From an uncultured Lachnospiraceae bacterium (GTDB taxonomy: Bacteria > Bacillota > Clostridia > Lachnospirales > Lachnospiraceae): a DNA stretch of 7,921 nt. Positions 1 through 7,291 of the stretch are shown here, in pieces. The stretch covers positions 1 to 7,921 of the forward strand of contig CAKRWX010000099.1 of assembly GCA_934418055.1 (NCBI GenBank), in the 5' to 3' direction. A program made the translations under genes and the position numbers. Each line of letters begins with the position of its first letter. Positions within the stretch are counted from its first letter, which is position 1. The notes below the pieces were generated by a model. It was not told the DNA's origin. It did no database searches and worked only from the letters and a program-made list of their open reading frames with translations.

Positions 1-1684
1 CATATAAGGTCTGGAAATTATCCACATACTCATCCACTCCGAGCTGGCCACACTTACCCAGATGTGCCTGCCATTTAGCATCATCAATACCAGTTGTCAT
101 GGACTCTGCTACAAAGTTCTGGATATAAGTATCGATCTCAGCAAACAGCTCGGATCTTCTTGCTGAGCTTTCCAGTGTATCATTTCCGAGAGGGAAGGAT
201 TCTGCCCACGCATGACCGCCATTAGGTCCATACAGATTTCTTACTGCTTCATTGTATGGAATTGAAAAGCCTACATAAGCTCTGCGGTTTTCCTCTTCCT
301 CTGTACAGATTACCGGGAAGCAAAAGCCCATACCGGTTGTTGCTGTCGCCTGATTTCTGTTTTTATATGGCTTTCCTTCAAAATCAGATGCATTTGCTGC
401 TTTTCCTTCCTCGTTGAGAACCCAAGCTGCACCTTCTGGACCAAACCGGCTGTAGAATCTAAAATCTGGTGTTGAATTCATATACTCGCATAACATCAGC
501 ATCAGTTCTGGATATTTACACTGATTGGTAATTACAAAACAAGGACCACTCATCTCAGCTGCCGGGATAAGCTGCAGACAATAGGAACCGTATTCACTTG
601 CAGGCGGTGCAATATATTCATACTGCTCTCCTATTTCATTACCTACAACTCCTGTAGCCAGTCCTCCATGAGTGAAGAAGCCAAGACGGTCACTGCTTCC
701 TTTGCTGTAGCGGTCAGTAGGTTCCTGTAAAAGACCATCCTGATCAATCAGTCCCTCTGAATACAGCTTGTTAATGTATTTCAGCATCTCATAGAAGCGT
801 TCCTCTGTAGGTGCAAACTTAACCTTTCCATCTTCAACCATGATATACTGGCTGTTACGTGCTGCACCGTCATTTACCATACCGAACATATTCATCAAAG
901 ATAACAGTCCGTCACTTGCGATACTGCTGTCATTTACTTTATTAAAGGAATATGGGATTTCATCATTCGGATCTCCGTTTCCATTGGCATCCTGCTCTTT
1001 AAAAGCTTTTAATACTTCGTACAGTTCATCCGTTGTCGTTGGGATATCCATTCCGACATTCTTAAGCCATGTTGTATTGATCGACCAAAGCGTATCGCAA
1101 TTCATCATATTGATACGTGTATGAGACAGTGAGTAAAGCCGTCCATCGAATTCATTTACAGCCCTTGAACCTGGATTTTCTTCAAAAAAGCTGTTCATAA
1201 ATGGGCAATACTGAGGGAACAGATCCGTCAGGTCGGTACACTGATCGGTAAAATTGATCAGATTCGGCATTTCACCACAAATGGCATCAGGCAGATCACC
1301 AGAAGCAAAAATTACAGAAATTTTTTCATCCCATGCCTGTGCGGCTACTTCCTCAACCTCCACCTTGATTCCGGTTGCTTTCAGCGCTTCCTGCAGCATA
1401 TATTTATCTGCTGGTGTTCCTTTATCATCCGCACTCTTTTTCCATAAAATCTTAAATGTGTAGGAACCATCTGTAAGCGGGAGCTTCATATTTCCCTCTT
1501 CATCAAAATACCGGGCATCCAGTCCAGATGCCGTCAGGGTTTTCTCAGCCGTTTCCGTTTCAGCTACAGTATCCGCTGTTTTCTGGTTCTGGGAACCGCC
1601 CTGTCCGCAGGCAGTCATGCTCATCACCATCGTGGCTGCAAGTACTGCGCTCAGAACCTTTTTTTCTGTCCTTCTTTTTTTCAT
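1..1684 (-). CDS. Extracellular solute-binding lipoprotein of a CUT1 sugar ABC transporter (3' end cut by window)
   Basis: This is the substrate-capturing lipoprotein of the ABC importer encoded just upstream, anchored on the outer face of the membrane. I read 561 codons in one open frame from the ATG at 1684 to the window edge. The N-terminus has basic residues, a hydrophobic stretch at about residues 10-25 and a lipobox MTAC with Cys26 as the lipidation site, followed by a Gln/Thr/Glu-rich linker. The motif GDLPD (129-133) and the loop DANGNGDPNDE (232-242) are typical of LplA-like family 1 solute-binding proteins; the second resembles a calcium-binding loop. The family is usually about 550-570 residues, so only a few C-terminal residues should be missing. 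AGGAGG (plus-strand 1692-1697) lies 7 nt before the start and settles it. About a dozen cysteines occur, which is unusual for an exported protein and fits an anaerobe. The substrate cannot be told; an oligosaccharide or modified sugar is likely. Confidence 0.9.
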   Translation of the reverse strand, partial: MKKRRTEKKVLSAVLAATMVMSMTACGQGGSQNQKTADTVAETETAEKTLTASGLDARYFDEEGNMKLPLTDGSYTFKILWKKSADDKGTPADKYMLQEALKATGIKVEVEEVAAQAWDEKISVIFASGDLPDAICGEMPNLINFTDQCTDLTDLFPQYCPFMNSFFEENPGSRAVNEFDGRLYSLSHTRINMMNCDTLWSINTTWLKNVGMDIPTTTDELYEVLKAFKEQDANGNGDPNDEIPYSFNKVNDSSIASDGLLSLMNMFGMVNDGAARNSQYIMVEDGKVKFAPTEERFYEMLKYINKLYSEGLIDQDGLLQEPTDRYSKGSSDRLGFFTHGGLATGVVGNEIGEQYEYIAPPASEYGSYCLQLIPAAEMSGPCFVITNQCKYPELMLMLCEYMNSTPDFRFYSRFGPEGAAWVLNEEGKAANASDFEGKPYKNRNQATATTGMGFCFPVICTEEEENRRAYVGFSIPYNEAVRNLYGPNGGHAWAESFPLGNDTLESSARRSELFAEIDTYIQNFVAESMTTGIDDAKWQAHLGKCGQLGVDEYVDNFQTLY

Positions 1685-1691
1685 TCCTCGT

Positions 1692-1697
1692 CCTCCT
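1692..1697 (-). promoter_or_regulatory. Strong ribosome binding site of the solute-binding protein
   Basis: A perfect AGGAGG (minus strand) lies 7 nt before the ATG. It is the strongest Shine-Dalgarno sequence in the left operon, as expected for a binding protein needed in excess over its permeases. The 82-nt gap behind the permease gene (1685-1766) shows no convincing promoter or terminator, so the gene is probably translated from the operon transcript. Confidence 0.75.
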
Positions 1698-1766
1698 GTT
1701 TATTCTTAGTTTCTGTTCTCTATCTCAAAAGCCTGGCATGGCCTCTAAGGTTATGTTATCTCTTAC

Positions 1767-2648
1767 TCATCCTTTCACACTTCCAACTAAAACTCCTTTT
1801 TCAAAGTATTTCTGGACAAATGGATAAAAACACAGGATTGGCACGATCGCCATCACAATTACTCCATATTTGATCAAGTTCGCAATTTCCACCATGTACT
1901 CGATCATGGCAGCATCCATTTCTTCTCCGATATTTAAGTTCTGACCCTGTATCAGAATATCCCTCAAAACCATCTGTAACGGCTGAAGATTCCGGTTCGT
2001 CGTATAGATCAGTGCGTTAAAATAGGAATTCCACTGCCATACAGCAATATATAAAACAATGACAGCAATGATGGATTTTGACAATGGAAGTACAATCTTG
2101 TAAAAAAACTGCAGATTTCCGCAGCCATCTAAAGACGCTGCCTCCAGAAGTTCATCCGGAATATTACTAATAAAAAAGGTGCGGGCCACAATAATATTCT
2201 GAACAGTTACACAATTCAGGATGATCAGAATCGCTGCCGTGTTCAAAAGATGCAGCTTATTGACAATAATATAGGTAGGAATGAGTCCACCATTAAAAAA
2301 CATCAGAAACGTAAGGAATTTCAAAACCACATTTTTTCCTACAAGATCCTTACGCGATAATGCATAAGCCGCCGGAATCGTAATCGCAGCACCAACAAGC
2401 ACTGATCCAACCGTATACAAGATCGTATTTCTATATCCGATCCAGATATCCTTCTCTGCAAGTATAAATTTATAAGCAGAAAACGTGATTCCTTTTGGAA
2501 ACAGGATTACCTTTCCGGAATTCACCATTGTCGGATCACTCACGGATGCAATCAGGACAAAATACAATGGATATAAACAAAGAATCAATACAATTAATGC
2601 AAAAAGTATACTAAACACATTCCAGATTTGATCCGAATACCTTCTCAT
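1767..2648 (-). CDS. Carbohydrate ABC transporter permease, YtcP/LplC family
   Basis: One of the two membrane-spanning subunits of the CUT1-type sugar importer. The 293-residue protein has a hydrophobic segment at about 11-34 and further segments at about 73-95, 108-128, 137-157, 192-212 and 258-280, consistent with six helices. The cytoplasmic coupling loop carries the EAA motif EAASLDGCGN (169-178), followed by a Leu-Pro (LPLS, 187-190), the site that docks the ATPase. The C-terminal KGVLVGSVKG ending is typical of this subfamily. I choose the ATG at 2648: AAAGGAG sits 6 nt before it and overlaps the TAA of the preceding permease. A GTG at 2666 is in frame and would add six residues (MVKESS), but it would lie inside the preceding gene with no ribosome site. 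It follows the first permease by 11 nt, so the two are probably translationally coupled. Confidence 0.92.
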   Translation of the reverse strand: MRRYSDQIWNVFSILFALIVLILCLYPLYFVLIASVSDPTMVNSGKVILFPKGITFSAYKFILAEKDIWIGYRNTILYTVGSVLVGAAITIPAAYALSRKDLVGKNVVLKFLTFLMFFNGGLIPTYIIVNKLHLLNTAAILIILNCVTVQNIIVARTFFISNIPDELLEAASLDGCGNLQFFYKIVLPLSKSIIAVIVLYIAVWQWNSYFNALIYTTNRNLQPLQMVLRDILIQGQNLNIGEEMDAAMIEYMVEIANLIKYGVIVMAIVPILCFYPFVQKYFEKGVLVGSVKG

Positions 2649-2654
2649 ACTAGA

Positions 2655-2661
2655 CTCCTTT
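2655..2661 (-). promoter_or_regulatory. Ribosome binding site that decides the start of the second permease
   Basis: Minus-strand AAAGGAG lies 6 nt before the ATG at 2648 and shares bases with the TAA stop (2660-2662) of the upstream permease. This supports ATG 2648 over the overlapping in-frame GTG at 2666 and suggests coupled translation. Confidence 0.75.
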
Positions 2662-3595
2662 ACCACAACGATGATTCTGTTGTTTTCTGTGCCACCTTAT
2701 TTACAATAACAAGAACGATACAGTTGATTACGTTATTAAAAAGACCGATCGCGGAAGCATAACTGTACTGTGTACTCAGCAGACCCATTTTATAAGTATA
2801 GGTACTGATGATCTCCGATACTCCCAGGTTAGACGCTGTCTGCATCAGGAATGCTTTTTCGAAACCTACATTCAAAAGATTTCCCGCTTCCATAATCATC
2901 AATATGATCATCATTGGCATAATGGAAGGAATATCGATATTCCAGATCCTCTGCATCTTATCTGCTCCATCTACAATTGCTGCTTCATGCAGATCTTCAC
3001 TTACTGATGTCAGTCCCGCGATAAATATAATCGCATTAAAACCCAGGTGGGACCATACCTTTGTCCATGCATACAGATGTGGGAAATAATTCGGATTTCC
3101 CATGAAATCAATGGTGTTTTTCCCAAGCTTTGTCAAGATTACATTTACAACACCGCTTCCCGGCATTAAAAAGGTTTTCAGCATACCAACCAGAACAACC
3201 ATAGAAATGAAATGTGGCGCATAAGAAGCAACCTGTATAAAGCGGCTGGTACGTTTCATCGGGAGATACTTCAGCACGATTGCCAGAAACATCGCCAATG
3301 GCAGACAGATTACCAGGCAATATACGCTAAGCACCAATGTGTTCCGTAATAATGTCCAGAAAGAATAGGAGGTAACAAACTTCTTAATATACTTTAGTCC
3401 TACCCATGGGCTTCCAGTGATACCCAGTACCGGTTTAAAATCACGGAATGCAATCTGAAGTCCCCAGATTGGAAGTACATTGAACAGAATAAAATATATC
3501 AACATAGGAATCAATAAAATATACAGACCCCTGTTTCTCCATATCCTCAATTTCATCGGCTTCGCCGGTTTGTTTTTCTTACTCTCGGCTCTCAT
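2660..3595 (-). CDS. Carbohydrate ABC transporter permease, LplB family
   Basis: The partner permease of the CUT1 sugar importer, in the cytoplasmic membrane. It is 311 residues long, usual for LplB/YteP-type proteins. A basic N-terminus (RAESKKNKPAKPMKLRIWRN) precedes the first helix at about 23-45, whose end is followed by GLQIAFRDF, common in this subfamily. Further hydrophobic segments lie at about 83-108, 126-142, 181-197, 226-245 and 277-299. The EAA loop reads EAAIVDGADKMQRIWNIDIP (204-223) and ends with the conserved Ile-Pro that contacts the ATPase. The ATG at 3595 is preceded by GGAAGGA at good spacing. The gene starts 15 nt after the serine hydrolase stop and ends 11 nt before the second permease. 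No ATP-binding subunit gene is seen; such transporters often share an MsmX-type ATPase. Confidence 0.93.
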   Translation of the reverse strand: MRAESKKNKPAKPMKLRIWRNRGLYILLIPMLIYFILFNVLPIWGLQIAFRDFKPVLGITGSPWVGLKYIKKFVTSYSFWTLLRNTLVLSVYCLVICLPLAMFLAIVLKYLPMKRTSRFIQVASYAPHFISMVVLVGMLKTFLMPGSGVVNVILTKLGKNTIDFMGNPNYFPHLYAWTKVWSHLGFNAIIFIAGLTSVSEDLHEAAIVDGADKMQRIWNIDIPSIMPMMIILMIMEAGNLLNVGFEKAFLMQTASNLGVSEIISTYTYKMGLLSTQYSYASAIGLFNNVINCIVLVIVNKVAQKTTESSLW

Positions 3596-3610
3596 CGTAT
3601 TATCCTTCCT

Positions 3611-4489
3611 TTATACAAGTTGTGGCATAATCACATTCATGCACCTTTCCATCATCTTCGGATCTCTGGATTCTGCATTCACAGCAATCACCGCATTCTC
3701 TTTCTTTAATACAATCGCCATCTGGCCATATTTTCCATCTGCCCGATAGGAATCCCACGGTCCTCTCCAGAACAAATATCCATATCCAAAAGACCTATTA
3801 TCTACCTGAACAGAACTGGCTTCTCTGATATAATCTGCCGGAATCAGCTGATGTCCGTCCCAGTTTCCGTCCTGTAGGAGTAATTGTCCAAAGCGTGCCA
3901 GCTCAGATACCCCGAGAAATAAACCTCCTGCTCCAAATGTATTCCCCTGTGGGTCCGGTTCCCAGCAGGTTCTTCTGATTCCAAGTGGTTGAAATAACCG
4001 TGGATACAGATAATCTGCCAGATTACATCCACATCTTCGCTGCACAAGAATGCCTGCCAGATATGGTCCTGCATTGTTGTACACAAATCTTTTACCAGGC
4101 TCATAGGGAAATGGTCTGGAAAGACAATATCTCACCCAGTCTGTTTCCTGGAGTGTTAATCTGCTTCCACCCATCAGACATGGCTTATCCTGCCCCAATG
4201 CCATCGTTAACAGATCTCTTACCGTAGCTTTCTTCAAATTCTCGCAGGGAGCTTCCGGAATATCATTCTTAAATGCCTCGCACAACCTTTCATCCAATGA
4301 CAGAAGTCCTTCCTTCTGTGCGATCCCGACTGCCGCACTGGTAAAGCTTTTACTGGCCGAATACTGATTTCTTCGGATTTCTTCCTCCCAATCCTTTGCC
4401 AGGATTGTTTTTCCATCCTTGATCACTCTCAGATTCCAGATGCCTAACTGACCCTGCTCTTTTTCCAACGGTTCAATATTGATTTCCAT
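3611..4489 (-). CDS. Serine hydrolase, beta-lactamase/transpeptidase-like fold (class C-related, peptidase S12 type)
   Basis: A 292-residue member of the serine beta-lactamase-like superfamily. Three active-site elements are visible: S-A-S-K at 44-47 (nucleophile Ser44, general base Lys47), Y-N-N at 137-139 (YxN), and GKYGQ at 252-256 in the place of the KTG/HxG box. A PLGI segment (168-171) is also typical of the family. There is no signal peptide and no membrane segment, so it should be cytosolic, unlike true class C beta-lactamases, which are exported and about 360 residues or longer. The start ATG at 4489 has GGGGGAG 6 nt before it. It is the first gene of the left operon and ends 15 nt before the LplB permease, so it is probably co-expressed with sugar uptake. 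I infer an esterase, deacylase or amidase acting on the imported compound; the substrate is unknown and antibiotic resistance is unlikely. Confidence 0.85.
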   Translation of the reverse strand: MEINIEPLEKEQGQLGIWNLRVIKDGKTILAKDWEEEIRRNQYSASKSFTSAAVGIAQKEGLLSLDERLCEAFKNDIPEAPCENLKKATVRDLLTMALGQDKPCLMGGSRLTLQETDWVRYCLSRPFPYEPGKRFVYNNAGPYLAGILVQRRCGCNLADYLYPRLFQPLGIRRTCWEPDPQGNTFGAGGLFLGVSELARFGQLLLQDGNWDGHQLIPADYIREASSVQVDNRSFGYGYLFWRGPWDSYRADGKYGQMAIVLKKENAVIAVNAESRDPKMMERCMNVIMPQLV

Positions 4490-4514
4490 GCCTGTCTCCC
4501 CCTCCCTCTTCCTA

Positions 4515-4538
4515 TGTTCCGTATCTTGTTCCGTATCT
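4515..4538 (-). repeat. Perfect 12-bp tandem duplication in the hydrolase leader
   Basis: TGTTCCGTATCT occurs twice back to back (4515-4526 and 4527-4538, plus-strand reading), with a further T matching after each copy. It lies 26 nt upstream of the serine hydrolase start codon, probably in the transcript leader. It could be a simple slippage duplication or a pair of half-sites for a regulator; nothing in the sequence decides between these. Confidence 0.8.
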
Positions 4539-4580
4539 TTGATCCTCTTTCAGACTAACATGTTTTCCCCCCATTCCATA

Positions 4581-4614
4581 TGTCATAATCTATCGGATCT
4601 ATTGTCATAAACTA
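4581..4614. promoter_or_regulatory. Direct repeat with 22-bp period, likely operator of the AraC-type response regulator
   Basis: TGTCATAATCTA (4581-4592) and TGTCATAAACTA (4603-4614) match at 11 of 12 positions and are spaced 22 bp start to start, about two helical turns. Regulators with an AraC-type DNA-binding domain commonly bind two direct half-sites about 21 bp apart, and such a regulator is encoded just to the right. Read on the minus strand, the proximal copy ends in ATGACA, which could double as a -35 element with a poor -10 (CATGTT, 4562-4557) after 18 bp. That layout would suit an activator-dependent promoter for the transport operon. The repeat is directly visible; its function and the promoter are inferred. 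Confidence 0.5.
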
Positions 4615-4634
4615 CAATCGTCTTTATGTGTTTA

Positions 4635-4662
4635 TTGCATAATTATTTCTGTGTATTATAAT
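4635..4662 (+). promoter_or_regulatory. Sigma-A-like promoter for the two-component system
   Basis: TTGCAT (4635-4640) is followed after 16 bp by a perfect TATAAT (4657-4662). Transcription would start near 4669, giving a leader of roughly 60 nt before the response regulator. The element lies 21 bp right of the direct repeat, so a regulator bound there could also influence this promoter. The -10 box is consensus; the -35 matches only in TTG plus general AT richness. Confidence 0.55.
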
Positions 4663-4730
4663 GATAATATGGTAAATATCTACATCCAGTTGTGTCAGAT
4701 AATCCATAAAAACGAGCAAAAAGGGAGAGT

Positions 4731-5528
4731 ATGAAAATGAATGACTTTTTAGCGCTTTATCAGATTATTATTATAGATGATGAGCCTTGGGCTTTAAATT
4801 ATATGAAAAAGATTTTCGAACGCAGGGATCTTGGCTTTCATATTTGTGCTGCTGTTTCAAACGCAGAAGCTGCCTTGAAGCTGATTCCAAGTGTCCATCC
4901 TCATGTGATCATTACAGATATCCAGATGCCCAAAATCACCGGGCTTGAGCTTCTTCAGAAAATAAAAGAGACTGCCCCGGAATGTGAGGTAGTCATTGTA
5001 AGCGCCTATTCTAATTTTGACTATGCCCGTGAAGCCCTCCAGCATCATGCCTTTGATTACTGCGTAAAACCTGTCAGTATGCAGGATGCACAGCTTCTGC
5101 TGCAAAAACTGCGCACTCATCTGGAAAAACACCACCAGACAGCAGTTCCGGTTGCCAATGATGTGGATGCCTTCACAAAACCTGATCCAGTCGCCGAATC
5201 CTCTTTTCAGGAGCTCCTTGTTTATATCAAAAATAATTTTACCAAACGCCTTTTTCTAAAGGAGCTGGCAATCCAATTTGCTCTTTCGCCCAATTACTGC
5301 TGCAGTCTTTTTACCAAAACAACCGGATTAACATTTTCGCAGTATATTACAAAATTACGCATGGAAAAGGCTTTACTGCTTTTACAAAACCCTACTCTGA
5401 CCATAAACGACATTGCTGGGCTTACCGGATATGATGACCAGATCTATTTCAGCAAGGTATTTAAAAAATATTATTCTCTCACCCCTTCCCAATATAGGGA
5501 TAAAATGATCTCCGGAGGTATCCAATGA
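4731..5528 (+). CDS. Response regulator with receiver and AraC-type DNA-binding domains (YesN-like)
   Basis: The cytoplasmic output protein of the two-component system. The receiver domain (about 10-130) has the acidic pair D16-D17, phosphoacceptor D63 in ITDIQMPKITG, S91 and K113 in the CVKPVS turn. A linker (about 135-155) leads to an AraC/XylS-type domain with two helix-turn-helix units (about 160-260), ending with FKKYYSLTPSQYR, a classic family signature. The length of 265 residues is compact: YesN-type regulators with a central extension are often longer. The start is slightly uncertain. GGGAG at 4723-4727 is only 3 nt from the ATG at 4731 but 9 nt from the in-frame ATG at 4737, so translation may begin at Met3. 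It is translationally coupled to the sensor kinase (ATGA overlap) and divergent from the transporter operon, its probable target. Confidence 0.93.
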   Translation: MKMNDFLALYQIIIIDDEPWALNYMKKIFERRDLGFHICAAVSNAEAALKLIPSVHPHVIITDIQMPKITGLELLQKIKETAPECEVVIVSAYSNFDYAREALQHHAFDYCVKPVSMQDAQLLLQKLRTHLEKHHQTAVPVANDVDAFTKPDPVAESSFQELLVYIKNNFTKRLFLKELAIQFALSPNYCCSLFTKTTGLTFSQYITKLRMEKALLLLQNPTLTINDIAGLTGYDDQIYFSKVFKKYYSLTPSQYRDKMISGGIQ

Positions 5529-7258
5529 ATAAAACTTCTTCTGACATACCAAATTCCATACAGAAAAAATTCCTGCTGATTTCTCTTACCCACGCAGTCA
5601 TTCTGATCTTCTTTTTTGTAGTGCTGTTATCTCTTTCTATAAAAAACACTTTGACACTCCGCCAACAATATGCCGATAATACCATTCAAAAGGCAAGTTC
5701 TTCCCTGTCATCTACCTGTCAGAATGTGCTATCGGTTGCTTACCTGCTCTCTCACGGGCCCAATTTGGAACATTACCTTCTTCCTAAAAATGATTACGAA
5801 CTTTATACCCAGCATCAGTATCTGTCTTCAGCAGTCAACTCTGTTATTACCTCCAACGATGCGATTACGGATATTGTCCTTTTCCGCTCTGATGGCCGAT
5901 TACCTTACCATTACAGTTCGGATAACAATACCGTCAATCTTATTTCCAGCACCTACCGGACTGACTTTGAACAGCAGTCACAACAGGCTTCCTTCCGTTT
6001 TCTCACGGTTCCGTCCGAAAATATATCCTGTCTGGCCTATGTCCAGCCCGTTACCTATCTGTCCAGCCAGACCTCCTACTGGAACAAACAGTTGGGGTGC
6101 CTAGTTATTTTCCTGAATATGGATAAGCTGCAGGATCTTCTTTCTTTCCCGGAAGATCATCTATTACTTAACATCCAACTTCTGGATTCTGAGCGGAATC
6201 TTCTGTATTCTGTCACTCCTGGCAATCCTGATGCGCCACAAGAATATACAGATATTGAGGGAACTGATCTGACTCTTGCATATAGTCTGAATCCGTCCCC
6301 CTCGCTTCATACCTATTCCCTTTTTTCTATTCTGATTCCGGTCGTATTTCTTTCTTTTATTCTGCTTTATGTAGCTTTACTATTTGTCTATAACCGCAGT
6401 ATTATTGTTCCTGTTCATGAACTCTACTGCCAGATCTGTGAGATTATTGAAAACAATCTGAAAGGGCGCATACATCTTGTCAACAACGGAGAAATTTCTG
6501 TTATAGGAAAGATTCTGAATACGCTTCTGGATCATCAGGAGAATCTCTCACAGGAGCTGCTTGATACACAGAAAAAATTCTATGAAAGTGCCTTGAAGGC
6601 CAAGGAAAATGAATTGATGATTCTGGAAACACAGATTAATCCACATTTTATTATCAACACCTTACAATGTATCTGTGGGATTGCGGCTTTCTATGATGCC
6701 CTTCCTATTCTGGATGTTTCCGATCATATGGGCAAAATCCTCCAATATTCCCTGCGTGCTCCGGACAAGGTAACTTTAAAAGAGGAACTGGACATTATTT
6801 ATCACTATCTCAGCATTATCGATATTCGTTTTGATCATTTATTTCACTGGGAACTGGATGTAGACGAAGAATTTTATGATCAGCTGCTTCCCAAAATGAC
6901 TCTCCAGCCCCTTATTGAAAATGCAGTCTACCATGGTTTGGAAAAGAAAGGCAGTGGAGCGATTATCGTTTCCTCATATGCAGAGGAATCCCAGATCATC
7001 CTGCAGATCTGGGACAACGGCATGGGAATTGAGGCCGATAAACTGAAAAATCTTCAGGAATTGCTGAACGATCAGGAGGCTTTATATAAAGCCTGTTTTG
7101 TCCGCAAGAGGATTGGTCTTGCCAACTCAGCACTCCGTATCAAAAATCTTCTGGGCCCCGCTTCCGGTATTCAGGTAAGCAGCGACCCAGATAATGGAAC
7201 AACCATCACCATTCATCTGTCCAGATTAACTGCTTCTAAGAAGCCCAAACAGACCTAA
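5525..7258 (+). CDS. Sensor histidine kinase, YesM/LytS-type (His_kinase plus HATPase_c)
   Basis: The membrane sensor of the pair, 577 residues. A short cytoplasmic N-terminus leads to helix 1 (about 17-38). An extracytoplasmic sensing region of some 225 residues follows (about 40-265), then helix 2 (about 266-289), a HAMP-like linker and coiled coil (about 290-365), the phosphotransfer segment and the ATPase domain. The phospho-accepting histidine is H374 in INPHFIINTL; the usual form is NPHFLYNTL, so two neighbouring residues differ. The ATP site shows the N box LIENAVYHG (463-471, N466), the G1 box WDNGMGI (496-502) and a final NGTTITIHL (557-565). GGAGG (5514-5518) lies 6 nt before the ATG, which overlaps the regulator stop as ATGA. 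By family analogy it senses an extracellular carbohydrate directly or through the solute-binding protein; the ligand is unknown. Confidence 0.93.
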   Translation: MNKTSSDIPNSIQKKFLLISLTHAVILIFFFVVLLSLSIKNTLTLRQQYADNTIQKASSSLSSTCQNVLSVAYLLSHGPNLEHYLLPKNDYELYTQHQYLSSAVNSVITSNDAITDIVLFRSDGRLPYHYSSDNNTVNLISSTYRTDFEQQSQQASFRFLTVPSENISCLAYVQPVTYLSSQTSYWNKQLGCLVIFLNMDKLQDLLSFPEDHLLLNIQLLDSERNLLYSVTPGNPDAPQEYTDIEGTDLTLAYSLNPSPSLHTYSLFSILIPVVFLSFILLYVALLFVYNRSIIVPVHELYCQICEIIENNLKGRIHLVNNGEISVIGKILNTLLDHQENLSQELLDTQKKFYESALKAKENELMILETQINPHFIINTLQCICGIAAFYDALPILDVSDHMGKILQYSLRAPDKVTLKEELDIIYHYLSIIDIRFDHLFHWELDVDEEFYDQLLPKMTLQPLIENAVYHGLEKKGSGAIIVSSYAEESQIILQIWDNGMGIEADKLKNLQELLNDQEALYKACFVRKRIGLANSALRIKNLLGPASGIQVSSDPDNGTTITIHLSRLTASKKPKQT

Positions 7259-7291
7259 AGCCTGCAGGAAAACGTTTGACCACAACCTCAT

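Noticed and set aside
1717..1745. Possible hairpin (GGCCATGCC and neighbours) between the second permease and the binding protein.
   Set aside because: Only about 3 bp pair reliably and there is no T-run, so neither a terminator nor a processing stem can be claimed.
1528..1827. A plus-strand frame crossing the gap between the binding protein and the permease.
   Set aside because: It is antisense to the binding protein signal peptide and the permease end; its Phe/Leu-rich stretch is only the complement of the lysine-rich start.
2649..2666. GTG at 2666 as start of the second permease.
   Set aside because: It lies within the preceding gene without a ribosome site, whereas ATG 2648 has AAAGGAG 6 nt before it.
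3985..4227. Open frame on the plus strand, opposite the serine hydrolase.
   Set aside because: The minus-strand frame has clear hydrolase motifs and a ribosome site; this antisense frame shows no domain and no ribosome site.
5670..6104. A 144-residue plus-strand frame inside the sensor kinase gene.
   Set aside because: It is an alternative frame over the well-supported extracellular sensor region, with low-complexity composition and no ribosome site.
7267..7280. GGAAAACGTTTGAC resembles a catabolite-responsive element.
   Set aside because: It matches about 10 of 14 positions but lacks the outer T and CA, and it lies after the sensor kinase stop with no promoter beside it, so it is probably chance.
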